A stretch of DNA of 64,000 nucleotides from Gemmatimonadaceae bacterium. GTDB taxonomy: Bacteria; Gemmatimonadota; Gemmatimonadetes; Gemmatimonadales; Gemmatimonadaceae. This document shows, piece by piece, positions 9,803 through 17,689 of the stretch (position 1 is its first letter; the number at the start of each line of letters is the position of its first letter). The notes below the pieces were generated by a model. That model was not told the DNA's origin, made no database searches, and was given only the letters and a program-made list of their open reading frames with translations. The stretch lies in assembly GCA_030835125.1 (NCBI GenBank), contig JAUQWM010000045.1:1-64000 (forward strand). Direction: 5' to 3'. A program made the translations under genes and the position numbers.

Positions 9803-10411
9803 ATGGAGCTGCGCCCGCCAATCCCCTGGGACCGCGTCACGTTCGGCCCGCTCCGCACGCTCAACGCACGCGCGAGCATGCTCAGCGGCGCCGAGGCCGA
9901 GGCCCGCGTCGAGGGATGGCTGCGCTCGAAGCAGGTGGAGCTCACCGGCGAAGTCCTCATCATCACGGGAAGGGGCAAGGGAAGCCTCGGCGGTATCCCG
10001 GTGGTGCGGGACGCGACAAGGAAGGTCCTGGATCGCCTGAGGCGCCTTGGCGTCATTTCCGGCTTCGCGGAGCACACACCAGGGTCTTTCGTGGCGCAAC
10101 TCGCCCCGCTGCGAGCGCTGCTCGAGGCCCCCCTTCGGCGTCGTCGCTCACGGGCCGCCCCCGCCCCCCGCCGCGGACCTGCCCTGCAGGGATTGCAACC
10201 GGAAACGATGGCTCGCCTGCGCTACCTCGCCGGTCGATCGCTGGACTCGCTGGGAGTCCGAGAGGTGAACGAGGAGTTGCTCAGCGCCGAAATGATGCAG
10301 CAGTTCTCGATCCTCGCGCGCGCGGTGCCGAGTGGAGGAGACGTGGACAAATGGCTGGAGGGCGCCATCGTCAAGGCGATTCGAGAGTACGATGAATCCG
10401 ATGACAGGTAG
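9803..10411 (+). CDS. Smr-domain protein
   Basis: A 202-residue protein whose N-terminal 90 residues form a small MutS-related (Smr) domain: an opening TFGPLRTLNARA block, an EAEARVEGWL helix, and the loop IITGRGKGSLGG followed by VRDATRKVLDRLRRLG. Smr domains bind or nick nucleic acids in recombination, ribosome rescue or mRNA cleavage. The C-terminal half is basic, then helical, and unknown. It begins 11 bp after the phosphatase stop and converges on the Fe-hydrogenase-like gene. The nuclease role is inferred from family only. Confidence 0.75.
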   Translation: MELRPPIPWDRVTFGPLRTLNARASMLSGAEAEARVEGWLRSKQVELTGEVLIITGRGKGSLGGIPVVRDATRKVLDRLRRLGVISGFAEHTPGSFVAQLAPLRALLEAPLRRRRSRAAPAPRRGPALQGLQPETMARLRYLAGRSLDSLGVREVNEELLSAEMMQQFSILARAVPSGGDVDKWLEGAIVKAIREYDESDDR

Positions 10412-10440
10412 AAACCGTCAATCGGTGACTTGAACGGTTA
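10412..10440. terminator. short inverted repeat between convergent genes
   Basis: AACCGT (10413-10418) and ACGGTT (10434-10439) form a six-base-pair stem with a 15-nt loop in the 26-bp gap between two convergent genes. No T-run follows on either strand, so termination is only a guess. Confidence 0.25.
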
Positions 10441-11364
10441 TCTCGGCTCTCCGGCGACCTGAAGCGCGGATATCGGGGTCACCGCCATCGGTGCGCGGCT
10501 CCTCGACGGTGGCGCGGAACCAGTGTGACGTGGGCTCTCATCCCTCTCATCCGATCGCGGCAAGGCGACCGCCAACTCGATGAACACGGGCTCCGCGAAG
10601 ATCGGACTCGGGGACCGGGGAGGTTCGAGCGACGCTGCAGCGATGCGGGCCGAACGTCCTGCCGTTACGTGTGTTACGCCGCTGCACGAGCAGCCGGCGG
10701 CGGGGGCGGGGTCGACGAGGACAGCGTGCGGCGAAAGGAGGTGCTGCGCCAGCTCAACCTGGAAGTCATGGCACTCCGGCTGTGCCAGGACCGTCTCGTT
10801 GCACCGCTGCCACAACAGTTCGGGGGTCGGGCAGCCCCCGGGCATGCTCGCGAATCGTCGCCGGTCGGGCGGGATCTGATCGACAAAAACCGAGGGCTGC
10901 ATCGCCAGCTCGATTCCTGCCAGGCGCAACCGGTCGAGAAGCTCCGGCGGATCGAGCGCAAAATCGAACTCGCTGGTCCTGGCGTCCGGGCATCGTCCGA
11001 CGAACGTCAGCGCGGCGAGCCGCGCGCCAAGTCGCTGCCTCAGGAACCGGGCGATTGCCACCGGTGGAGAAGCGACGGAAACGACAGAAGCGGCGAGGTC
11101 GCCGCCTTGATGAAAAAGGCGTTGCCTCACGACAGGACACGAACACAGTACGGCCGGTTTTCCGGTCCGCGACTCAACCGCCCGCAGAGCTGCTTCGGCC
11201 ACGAGCTCGTCGCCCCATGAAAGGGGAATGACCAGGTCGTAACCCAACAGGCCGCAGGCATGAGCCAACTGGATTGGCCTCGCCGGCAGCGCCTCTATGA
11301 GGGTGTCCGTTCCGACAACCAGAACCGCTAGTGCGTCAGAAGTTTGCCTGCTATCCGACCCCAT
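10438..11364 (-). CDS. stand-alone Fe-only hydrogenase C-terminal-domain-like protein
   Basis: This 308-residue protein aligns by eye with the PF02906 domain of Fe-only hydrogenase large subunits, in the reduced form found in sensory or hydrogenase-like proteins. It has LLGYDLVIPLSWGDELVAE, then VLCSCPVVRQRL (the L1 motif, Cys near 74 and 76), VASPPVAIARFL, TFVGRCPDARTSEFD (L2), FASMPGGCP, and LVDPAPAAGCSCSG (L3-like). There is no N-terminal ferredoxin domain, and the catalytic cysteine set is incomplete, so hydrogen turnover is unlikely. An Fe-S sensory or scaffold role is more likely (inference). The last 60 residues are Pro/Ser/Arg-rich. It is divergent from a MoeB/ThiF-like gene 89 bp away. 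Confidence 0.6.
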   Translation of the reverse strand: MGSDSRQTSDALAVLVVGTDTLIEALPARPIQLAHACGLLGYDLVIPLSWGDELVAEAALRAVESRTGKPAVLCSCPVVRQRLFHQGGDLAASVVSVASPPVAIARFLRQRLGARLAALTFVGRCPDARTSEFDFALDPPELLDRLRLAGIELAMQPSVFVDQIPPDRRRFASMPGGCPTPELLWQRCNETVLAQPECHDFQVELAQHLLSPHAVLVDPAPAAGCSCSGVTHVTAGRSARIAAASLEPPRSPSPIFAEPVFIELAVALPRSDERDESPRHTGSAPPSRSRAPMAVTPISALQVAGEPR

Positions 11365-11441
11365 CCGTACCCGCCAGTCGAGCCCGCCATTGCATCGTAA
11401 GCAAACGGCGCGCCACGAGAGTGTCCAGAACTGAAGTGGCC

Positions 11442-11456
11442 TATATTGCGTTCATG
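11442..11456 (+). promoter_or_regulatory. -10 element directly ahead of the moeB/thiF start
   Basis: TATATT (11442-11447) stands six nucleotides before the ATG at 11454, with no ribosome site between. A -35 is not recognisable. The spacing predicts a leaderless or near-leaderless transcript, as for two regulators elsewhere in this window. Confidence 0.4.
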
Positions 11457-12629
11457 CCGACACATGGCATTCGTCCGGCACCGCCTGGGGAGTCCGGGGA
11501 TGCAACTTCCGGGCTTCGCCCTTCCGAGCTGATCCGCTATCAGAGGCACCTGTCCCTGACAGGGTTCGGCGTGGACGGCCAGCTTCGGCTCAGGAACGCC
11601 AGGGTCGCGATCGTGGGGGTCGGCGGGCTCGGGACACCGGCAGCGATGTACCTCGCTGCGGGCGGGGTCGGTACCATTGCCCTGATCGACGGTGACCGGG
11701 TCGATCCCTCGAACCTCCAGCGCCAGGTCCTCTTCACGGATCGTGACGTCGGAAGACCGAAGGCGGCAGCAGCGGCTGAGCGCCTCAGCGACATGAATGG
11801 CGAGGTGACGATCGTCCCGCGAGCACTCCGACTCGACTCGGCCAACGCCCTGGCCGAGTTGGCCGGCTATGACCTCATCATCGATGGGTCGGACAACTTC
11901 CCGACGCGGTATCTCGTCAACGACGCCGCCGTCCTGCTCGGGGTGCCTTCCGTTCACGGAAGCGTGCTGCGATTCGAAGGCCGCGTGGCGGTGTTCGGCA
12001 CGACGACCGGACCATGCTACCGTTGCCTGTATCCGGAGCCTCCGCCTCCCGGCGTCGTGCAGGACTGCCAGGACGCCGGCGTACTCGGGGTCATGCCCGG
12101 GTTGATCGGGGTTCTCCAGGCGACCGAGGCGATCAAATGGCTCTGCACCCTGGGGGACCCGCTGGACCAGCGACTCCTGGTCGTGGACGGCCTCTCGATG
12201 CGTTTCCAGTCCTTTGCGGTATCGCGGGACGAGTCGTGTCCGATGTGCGCGACGCGCCGCATCACATCCCTCATCGACTACGACGCGTTCTGTGCGCCTC
12301 CCATGCGCGCGCCCGACGTTGCCGCAATGTCCCCGGCCGAGATGGCGAGCCGACTCGGTATCGCGCCGCAGGTGCTGGATGTCCGTGAGCCGTGGGAGTG
12401 GGAACTCTGCCGGATCCCGGGGGCGCGCCTGACGCCACTCGCCCAGCTCGACGACGTCATGAAGACGCTGGACCGGCGCGCCGAGACCATCGTGTACTGC
12501 CACCGCGGCACGCGAAGCCTCCAGGCGGCGCGTCGCCTGCGCGCGGCGGGCTTCGCGGAGGTTTCGCACCTCGAGGGCGGCATCGATCGGTGGAGTGTCG
12601 AGCAGGATGCGACGATCCGGCGGTACTGA
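11454..12629 (+). CDS. MoeB/ThiF-type adenylyltransferase with C-terminal rhodanese domain
   Basis: A 391-residue E1-like enzyme. The N-terminal domain (residues 20-270) has the adenylation fold: RYQRHLSLTGFG, VAIVGVGGLGTPAAMYLA, LIDGDRVDPSNLQRQ, the probable catalytic Cys in VQDCQDAGVLG, and zinc ligands in CYRCLYPEP and CPMC. The C-terminal 100 residues are a rhodanese domain with active-site VYCHRGTRS. Such fusions adenylate the C-terminal glycine of MoaD or ThiS-like proteins and pass sulfur to it, for molybdopterin, thiamine or thiolation pathways. No small carrier protein is adjacent, so the pathway is open. The ATG at 11454 gives the family N-terminus; an earlier in-frame ATG at 11331 lies inside the divergent gene. 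Confidence 0.9.
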   Translation: MPTHGIRPAPPGESGDATSGLRPSELIRYQRHLSLTGFGVDGQLRLRNARVAIVGVGGLGTPAAMYLAAGGVGTIALIDGDRVDPSNLQRQVLFTDRDVGRPKAAAAAERLSDMNGEVTIVPRALRLDSANALAELAGYDLIIDGSDNFPTRYLVNDAAVLLGVPSVHGSVLRFEGRVAVFGTTTGPCYRCLYPEPPPPGVVQDCQDAGVLGVMPGLIGVLQATEAIKWLCTLGDPLDQRLLVVDGLSMRFQSFAVSRDESCPMCATRRITSLIDYDAFCAPPMRAPDVAAMSPAEMASRLGIAPQVLDVREPWEWELCRIPGARLTPLAQLDDVMKTLDRRAETIVYCHRGTRSLQAARRLRAAGFAEVSHLEGGIDRWSVEQDATIRRY

Positions 12630-12649
12630 CCCGGCGATCGCGAGTCCCC

Positions 12650-13528
12650 GTGTCGCCACTCCTGTCCCTCGTCACCGCCGCGATCGCCGGCTCCCTGGGA
12701 GCCCATTGGCTCGTCTCACGGCGATGGGAACGATCGGTTGCCCTGCGACTGCCCCTCGGCGCGCACGGCGTCATCCCGGGTGCGGAACCCACGGTGCTTC
12801 CCGGCGGACCGAACGCCGTCCTCCTGCTCCACGGCTTCGGTGATACGCCCCAGTCCGTCGCGGGGCTGGCTGGTGTCCTTCATGGCGAAGGGTGGACCGT
12901 CGCGGCGCCGCTGCTTCGCGGACACGGGCGGTCGCTGCGCGAGTTCTCGCGGGCCCGCGCGGAAGACTGGTTCGAGGATGCGCGCATCGCGCTCGCCGAG
13001 GTTCGTCGTCAGGCAGGCTCCGTGGCCATCGTGGGCCAGTCGATGGGCGGTGCCCTGGCGATGGTGCTTGCCGCCGAGGGGGGTATCACCTCCCTGGTCC
13101 TGCTGGCGCCGTACGTTCGCGTGTCGCCGCGCGCGGCACGGCTCGCGCAGCATCCGCGACTGGCGGCCACCATCATGCCATACGTCACGTCGCGATCGTC
13201 GATGTCGATCCTGGATCCCGAGGCGCGCCGGCATGCGTTGGGGTTCGGGGTCACGACACCGCACCTGCTCCATGAGCTGTCGCGCGTGGTGGCCGCGGCG
13301 CGGCTGGCGGCACCGCGCATCGAGGCGCCGACGCTGGTGGTGCACTCGCGCCACGATCCCCGGGTTTCCGTGGACGATGCCGAATCGGCGTTCGTCCGGC
13401 TGGGCGCTGCGGAGAAGGAACTCAAGTGGGCCACCAGGAGCGGTCACGTGCTGGCCGTGGACCACGATCGTGCCTGGGTGGCCGAGGAGTCGCGCCGATG
13501 GATCGCCGCGCACTTTCCGAGCGGCTGA
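12650..13528 (+). CDS. alpha/beta hydrolase, carboxylesterase/monoacylglycerol lipase type
   Basis: A 292-residue protein with an N-terminal hydrophobic segment (SLVTAAIAGSLGAHWLV), so probably membrane-anchored or exported. The lipase-like fold then shows LLLHGFGDTPQSV (oxyanion hole), LRGHGRS, nucleophile elbow VGQSMGGALA, Asp in VVHSRHDPRV and His in SGHVLAVDHD. This triad order matches Est30/monoglyceride-lipase-like enzymes; the substrate is unknown. The GTG at 12650 is chosen because it starts the hydrophobic segment, 20 bp after the MoeB-like stop. There is no clear Shine-Dalgarno sequence. Confidence 0.8.
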   Translation: MSPLLSLVTAAIAGSLGAHWLVSRRWERSVALRLPLGAHGVIPGAEPTVLPGGPNAVLLLHGFGDTPQSVAGLAGVLHGEGWTVAAPLLRGHGRSLREFSRARAEDWFEDARIALAEVRRQAGSVAIVGQSMGGALAMVLAAEGGITSLVLLAPYVRVSPRAARLAQHPRLAATIMPYVTSRSSMSILDPEARRHALGFGVTTPHLLHELSRVVAAARLAAPRIEAPTLVVHSRHDPRVSVDDAESAFVRLGAAEKELKWATRSGHVLAVDHDRAWVAEESRRWIAAHFPSG

Positions 13529-13609
13529 GTGCGCAGCCCGGGTGCGTGGCATCGGTCGGCCGGCCGTCGTTAGATTCCGGGCGCACGGCTGGCCATCTCC
13601 CGGAGGAAC

Positions 13610-13888
13610 ATGCCTGACGTCACGTGCGCCCGCTGTGGCCAGACCCGAGCCGGCTTCGAGCGCCCCCCGTTTCCCGGAACGATCGGCGCCCGCGTCGTCG
13701 CCGAGACGTGCCAATCGTGCTGGGCCGACTGGCTGAAGCAGCAGACCATGCTGATCAACCACTACGGCCTGAACGTGATGGATCCGCAGGCTCGTGCCTT
13801 CCTCACGCGGAACCTGCAGGCCTTTCTCTTCAAGAGCGGCTCGGGGGAAGACGTGGACACCTCCCGGCAGGGGACGATCACGTGGTGA
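13610..13888 (+). CDS. YggX-like Fe(2+)-trafficking protein with extra cysteines
   Basis: A 92-residue protein aligning with YggX (oxidative damage protection, iron trafficking): the block WADWLKQQTMLINHYGLNVMD followed by a C-terminal FLF is diagnostic. Unlike E. coli YggX, the N-terminus carries CARCGQ (Cys6, Cys9) and CQSCW (Cys34, Cys37), a pair of CxxC knuckles able to bind zinc or an iron-sulfur site. A strong Shine-Dalgarno sequence, cggagga, precedes the ATG. Its stop overlaps the start of the next gene (GTGA), so the two are coupled. Confidence 0.82.
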   Translation: MPDVTCARCGQTRAGFERPPFPGTIGARVVAETCQSCWADWLKQQTMLINHYGLNVMDPQARAFLTRNLQAFLFKSGSGEDVDTSRQGTITW

Positions 13889-15705
13889 GTGTCGCGGGCG
13901 TGGTGAGGCGGGGCCGGACCATCGCGAGCGGCCTCGCGATGGCGATGGTTCTTGCGGGGTGCTCGTCGGGATCGACACCCTCGCGGGTCGAGACCGGGGC
14001 GACTGCGCCCGCCGGCCTGTCCGGCGCTGCCTGGGTCGACTCGATCATCCGCGCGATGCCGCTCCGCGACCGTGTCGCACAGCTGGTGTGGCCGTGGGTC
14101 CTCGGTGACTACGTGCCGGAGGGCAGCGCCGAATGGGCACGCATCAGCCGCCTGGTCACGGAGCAGCACGTGGGCGGGTTCATCGTGTCCGTCGGCGGGC
14201 CGATCGACATCGCGGCCAAGCTGAACGCCCTGCAGGGGCTGAGCGACCTTCCGCTGCTGGTCAGTGCCGACCTCGAGACGGGCGTGGGATTCCGCGCGCG
14301 TGGCGGGACCTTCCTGCCTAACGTCATCGAACTCGGCGGGGCGACGTCGTTCCCGTGGCAGATGGCCCTGGGCGCGGCGCGGGACACGGCGCTCGCCTAC
14401 GGCATGGCGCGGGTCACGGCGCTCGAGGCACGCGCGCTGGGTATCCATGTGGTGTTCGGGCCGGTGCTGGACGTCAACAACAACCCGGCGAACCCCGTGA
14501 TCGGCGCGCGAAGCTACTCCGAGGACCCGCTCCTCACGGCCCGACTGGGCGCCTCGTTCGTACGCGGCCTGCAGGACAACGGAGTGCTGGCGACTGGCAA
14601 GCACTTCCCGGGGCACGGCGATACCGAGACCAACTCGCATCTCGCGCTGGCCACGGTCAATGCGTCGCGCAGTCGCCTCGATTCGGTCGAGCTCGTTCCG
14701 TTCAGGGCTGCCGTGCGCGCCGGGGTCGGCGCGATCATGACCTTTCATGGCTTCCTGCCGGCGCTCGACTCGAGCGGCGTCCCGGCCACGCTTTCGCCGA
14801 TGGTCATGACGGACCTGCTGCGCCGCGAGATGGGCTTCGACGGATTGCTCTTCACCGACGCGATGGACATGGCCGGCGTGATCGACCGCTTCGGGCCCGT
14901 CGAGGCGGCGAAGCGGGCCATCGCGGCCGGAAATGACGTCCTGCTCATGCCGGCGGACATCGCGGGTGCCATCGATGCGGTCCTGGCCGGCATCGCCGAA
15001 GGACGGTTCACCGAGGCGAGGGTGAATGCCTCGGTGCGTCGCCTCCTGCTGCTGAAGGACCGACTCGGCCTGCGTCGCGAGCGCACCGTGCGGCTGGAGC
15101 GCGTGCGCGCCGTCGTCGGCGATTCGGCGCATGTCGCCCTGGCGCAGACCATCGCAGACCGCGCGGTGGTGCTCGGTCGCGATCCGGGATCGCTGGTGCC
15201 GGTGGCCACCGGTCCCCGGGCGCGCCGTGTGCGCTCGGTGACCTATGCGCGTCGCGCGGAACTCGGCGCCGGCACCGCCTTCAACGCGGAATTGCGCCGC
15301 GTCGGCGTCCCGTTGTCAGCCACCTACGTGAACGCGGACGACAGCCTCCCGAACCTCACCCCATTCCTGTCCACGGTGGACAGCGCGGATGTCGTGGTCG
15401 TGGGTTCATACGTCAACATCAGCTCGACGACGGCCAGCGCCGGCGCGCCGCCGGCGTTCGCGGAGTTGATGCAAGGCGTCCGGGCCCGGACGTCCCGCGT
15501 GATCCTGGTGGCGTTCGGGTCCCCCTACGCGTTGCTGCAGGCACCCGAGGTGCCGACGTACCTGGTCTCGTGGGGAGGGCTTGCCGCCTCCCAGCGCGCG
15601 GCCGCGCGCGGGCTCACGGGCGAGATCGCCATCACCGCGACGCTCCCGATCTCCATCCCGCCGTTGCTGGCGATCGGAGCCGGGGAAAGCCGCCCGAAGC
15701 GGTAG
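13885..15705 (+). CDS. glycoside hydrolase family 3 lipoprotein (NagZ-like beta-N-acetylhexosaminidase)
   Basis: The 606-residue protein begins with a lipoprotein signal (lipobox LAGC, Cys26). Residues 50-400 are a GH3 TIM barrel: LVSADLETGVGFRARGGTFLP, FGPVLDVNNNPANPVIG, the loop KHFPGHGDT (K239), and the probable nucleophile Asp325 in FTDAMDMAG. GH3 enzymes with the KHFPGHG loop are N-acetylglucosaminidases of the NagZ type, acting here on muropeptides or glycans in the cell envelope. The C-terminal 200 residues form an extra domain. GTG at 13885 overlaps the yggX-like stop; the adjacent in-frame GTG at 13882 is also possible. Confidence 0.87.
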   Translation: MSVAGVVRRGRTIASGLAMAMVLAGCSSGSTPSRVETGATAPAGLSGAAWVDSIIRAMPLRDRVAQLVWPWVLGDYVPEGSAEWARISRLVTEQHVGGFIVSVGGPIDIAAKLNALQGLSDLPLLVSADLETGVGFRARGGTFLPNVIELGGATSFPWQMALGAARDTALAYGMARVTALEARALGIHVVFGPVLDVNNNPANPVIGARSYSEDPLLTARLGASFVRGLQDNGVLATGKHFPGHGDTETNSHLALATVNASRSRLDSVELVPFRAAVRAGVGAIMTFHGFLPALDSSGVPATLSPMVMTDLLRREMGFDGLLFTDAMDMAGVIDRFGPVEAAKRAIAAGNDVLLMPADIAGAIDAVLAGIAEGRFTEARVNASVRRLLLLKDRLGLRRERTVRLERVRAVVGDSAHVALAQTIADRAVVLGRDPGSLVPVATGPRARRVRSVTYARRAELGAGTAFNAELRRVGVPLSATYVNADDSLPNLTPFLSTVDSADVVVVGSYVNISSTTASAGAPPAFAELMQGVRARTSRVILVAFGSPYALLQAPEVPTYLVSWGGLAASQRAAARGLTGEIAITATLPISIPPLLAIGAGESRPKR

Positions 15706-15739
15706 GGCGCGCGCGGACCCTGACCGCGTCGTGCCGGCC

Positions 15740-15778
15740 TTGACATTAGTAGCAGACTGTTACTTATTCGCGCGAATG
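15740..15778 (+). promoter_or_regulatory. nrtR-like promoter and probable auto-operator
   Basis: TTGACA (15740-15745) and CTTATT (15763-15768) are spaced by 17 bp, and the ATG follows seven bases after the -10, so the transcript should be nearly leaderless. Between the boxes lies an inverted repeat AGTAGC-AGACT-GTTACT (15748-15764) with one mismatch. NrtR repressors bind palindromes of this size and commonly repress themselves, so this is the likely operator. Confidence 0.6.
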
Positions 15779-16456
15779 ACCGTCCGGCCCCCTGTTGCCC
15801 GAAGTGCCCGTGCCGCGGGCGGCGCCGTGTCGATCGATGTCGTCGTCGTGTCGCCGCTGGCGGGCCACCTGGGGATCCTCGGTCGGCGCGAGCCGGGCCG
15901 GTCGCGTCGACTGGTCGTGCCCTGGGGCTGGCCGGCGAGGGGGGAGTCGCTGGAGGCTGCGGCACGACGTATCGCCAGCGAGGCGGCCGGTGCCGAGCCG
16001 CGGCTGCTGATGCAGTCCGGCACGCATGGGGATGGGGTGGCGCATCCGGGCGGCGCCTTCGTCTCGGTGTCCTGGGTGGGGGTGCTGCCCCCGGCGGTTC
16101 CCGCGCCCGGCTGGGCCTGGACCGACGCGCGATCCCCGGGGGGCTTCGGGCCGCGCCATCGAGGCATCATCGCCGGTGCGGTCGCCGTGTTGCGCCAGCG
16201 GCTGGACCACGAACCGATCGCGTTCCGCATGTTGCCGCCGCTCTTCACGTTATCCGAGCTGCAGGCCGTCTACGAGATGCTTCTCGAACGCCGGATTCAC
16301 AAGGCGTCCTTCCGGCGGGCGTTGCACGCGGCGTGGCTGGTGACTCCGGCGGATGAATGGCGGAGCGAGGGGCGTGGCCGGCCGGCGCAGCTGTTTCGCT
16401 ATGCCCCCCGTCGTCGCCGCGGTGCCCAGCGCGGCGTGCGATTCGACCCGACGTGA
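15776..16456 (+). CDS. NrtR-like regulator (degenerate Nudix domain plus winged helix)
   Basis: A 226-residue protein. Residues 15-140 form a Nudix fold whose Nudix box (GESLEAAARRIASEAAGAE) has lost catalytic glutamates, as in sensory Nudix domains. Residues 145-215 form the winged helix typical of NrtR: LPPLFTLSELQAVYEMLLER, HKASFRRAL and GRPAQLFRYAP. NrtR proteins repress NAD synthesis or pentose genes and are released by ADP-ribose or a related ligand. No NAD gene adjoins here, so targets lie elsewhere. The ATG at 15776 is set by the promoter just upstream. Confidence 0.85.
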   Translation: MTVRPPVARSARAAGGAVSIDVVVVSPLAGHLGILGRREPGRSRRLVVPWGWPARGESLEAAARRIASEAAGAEPRLLMQSGTHGDGVAHPGGAFVSVSWVGVLPPAVPAPGWAWTDARSPGGFGPRHRGIIAGAVAVLRQRLDHEPIAFRMLPPLFTLSELQAVYEMLLERRIHKASFRRALHAAWLVTPADEWRSEGRGRPAQLFRYAPRRRRGAQRGVRFDPT

Positions 16457-16627
16457 GGAACCCGCGGCCGCTTCGCGGCGTACGGAGGAGCCAGCGGTAC
16501 GTTGCCGTGACGGCGCCGTGACGCCATCGCACCATGGTTCCGGTGAGGTTGCTCACCACGACGCAGGTGGCTGGTCGCTATTATTAGTCGCAAGGTGTGA
16601 ATTACACACTAAGCCCCCGGGGGCGTC
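16457..16627. other. 171-bp intergenic region with a palindrome
   Basis: No gene is seen. The notable element is the near-perfect palindrome GTGTGAATTACACAC (16595-16609), 18 bp before the next ATG, preceded by the AT-rich stretch TATTATTAG (16579-16587) that could hold a -10 box. It could be an operator for the 98-residue gene downstream. Confidence 0.4.
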
Positions 16628-16924
16628 ATGCTCGCCTTCCTTGATGCACTCTGTGCTGCCCTGATTGCGCGCGATATCACGCGCATTCGCCACCTGATGT
16701 CGCATCCACTGGCGCGCGCGCTGCCGCGTGCCGTTCGCGACGAAGCCGCCGCGATCGCCGCGGGCGCGTCCCGCGGCCATGCCGCCCCGCTCCAGGCGAT
16801 GCGCCTCTACCACCAGACCGCACACCTGCTGGGCGCGCGGTCGGACCCGGCCGTGCGTCGACCGAGGAAAGCCGAGCAGGCGAGGCAGGCCGACCTCGGT
16901 TTTCAGGTCCTCTCGACAGGCTGA
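16628..16924 (+). CDS. small helical protein of unknown function
   Basis: A 98-residue, Ala/Arg/Leu-rich, probably all-helical protein with pairs RHLMSHPLARALP and LYHQTAHLLG. I do not recognise a family. Support is its position between a palindromic upstream region and a strong terminator 8 bp after the stop. No Shine-Dalgarno sequence is obvious before the ATG. A role with the upstream regulator is not shown. Confidence 0.55.
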   Translation: MLAFLDALCAALIARDITRIRHLMSHPLARALPRAVRDEAAAIAAGASRGHAAPLQAMRLYHQTAHLLGARSDPAVRRPRKAEQARQADLGFQVLSTG

Positions 16925-16932
16925 GAAACGCG

Positions 16933-16962
16933 ACGCCCCGGTTGAGTGAACCGGGGCGTTTT
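16933..16962 (+). terminator. strong intrinsic terminator
   Basis: An 11-bp stem, ACGCCCCGGTT (16933-16943) and AACCGGGGCGT (16949-16959), with a 5-nt loop and TTTTC at the 3' side, placed just after the 98-residue gene. It may also end the minus-strand reading frame that finishes at 16994. Confidence 0.8.
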
Positions 16963-16993
16963 CACGTCGAGAGAGAAGGGCCACGTCCTCGGG

Positions 16994-17278
16994 CTAGAAT
17001 CGGGCCCGCCCGTCGGATTGCCATCGCAGCAGCGCCCTGGCAACGGCAACATTGTCGGTGGCGATTTCGAGAAGCTGCGCAAAGACGCCTTGCCGCGTGT
17101 CCCCTTCGGCGGAAGCAACGACGGGTGGTTCGTGTCCCTCTCGCCGTGCCGGGTCCGTGCGGCGCTCGACCGCGACGAACGCCCGATGGGCCCCGGTCTG
17201 CGATTGGGGGTCGAGTTCGACCTGAACGACGCCGCCGCCGGGCAGGGATCTGCTGTAGATGGTCTTGTCGCTGGTCAT
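16994..17278 (-). CDS. hypothetical protein, 94 residues
   Basis: A minus-strand frame of 94 residues starting MTSDKTIYSRSLPGGGVVQVELD and ending in a helical region rich in Ala, Val and Arg. The amphipathic beta-strand start and acidic/basic mix look protein-like, and the frame ends close to a terminator that works in both directions. I know no family, and no ribosome site precedes the ATG. A plus-strand frame overlaps it (16946-17305) but has a worse composition. Confidence 0.45.
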   Translation of the reverse strand: MTSDKTIYSRSLPGGGVVQVELDPQSQTGAHRAFVAVERRTDPARREGHEPPVVASAEGDTRQGVFAQLLEIATDNVAVARALLRWQSDGRARF

Positions 17279-17482
17279 GGAGGCCCCTGTGAGCCCGGCC
17301 TGTGATACTCGGGCCCGTCCACGTAACGACGACCGAGCCCGGAGACCGTGACATGAAGAGGCTCACCGTGGGCCACTAACCGTCAAAGTCTCCAGTTTCA
17401 GTTACCCGTCCCTGGCTTCGAGTGAAAAAGACGCGCCCTGTGTTTCCACAGGGCGCATCAAGGCTGGCTGGTTGGAACTGGA
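17279..17482. other. 204-bp intergenic region
   Basis: No gene. It holds the upstream region of the 94-residue frame and, at 17421-17456, the terminator of the cold-shock gene. Confidence 0.5.
17421..17456 (-). terminator. terminator of the cold-shock gene
   Basis: A perfect 10-bp stem GCGCCCTGTG (17433-17442) and CACAGGGCGC (17447-17456) with a TTTC loop, followed on the minus strand by GTCTTTTTCACT. It lies 27 bp beyond the cspA-like stop. Confidence 0.85.
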
Positions 17483-17689
17483 TCAGACCTTCATGACATC
17501 CGCGGCCTGGGGGCCCTTCTGGCCCTGCACGATCTCGAATTCCACCCGATCGCCCTCGGCGAGCGACTTGAAGCCGCTCGACTGGATGGCGCTGAAGTGA
17601 ACGAACACATCGGGTCCGCCTTCATGCGAAATGAAGCCAAAACCCTTGGCGTCGTTGAACCACTTCACAGTTCCCGTAATGCGTGCCAT
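17483..17689 (-). CDS. cold-shock domain protein (CspA family)
   Basis: A 68-residue single cold-shock domain: [15 protein letters not shown] (RNP1) and DVFVHFSAI (RNP2), ending in GPQAADVM. It binds single-stranded RNA or DNA and melts mRNA structure. ATG at 17689 follows the ribosome site GAGAGGAAC on the minus strand. A long untranslated leader, usual for cold-shock mRNAs, is possible because the next gene upstream is 200 bp away. Confidence 0.96.
   Translation of the reverse strand: MARITGTVKWFNDAKGFGFISHEGGPDVFVHFSAIQSSGFKSLAEGDRVEFEIVQGQKGPQAADVMKV

Noticed and set aside
10438-11364. True hydrogen-evolving hydrogenase
   Set aside because: No ferredoxin-type clusters, incomplete L1-L3 cysteines and no maturation genes nearby.
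15776-16456. Active Nudix hydrolase
   Set aside because: Catalytic glutamates of the Nudix box are missing and the C-terminal winged helix identifies a regulator.
16946-17305. Plus-strand reading frame of 119 residues
   Set aside because: It overlaps the terminator and the better-looking minus-strand frame; its composition is typical of a shadow frame.
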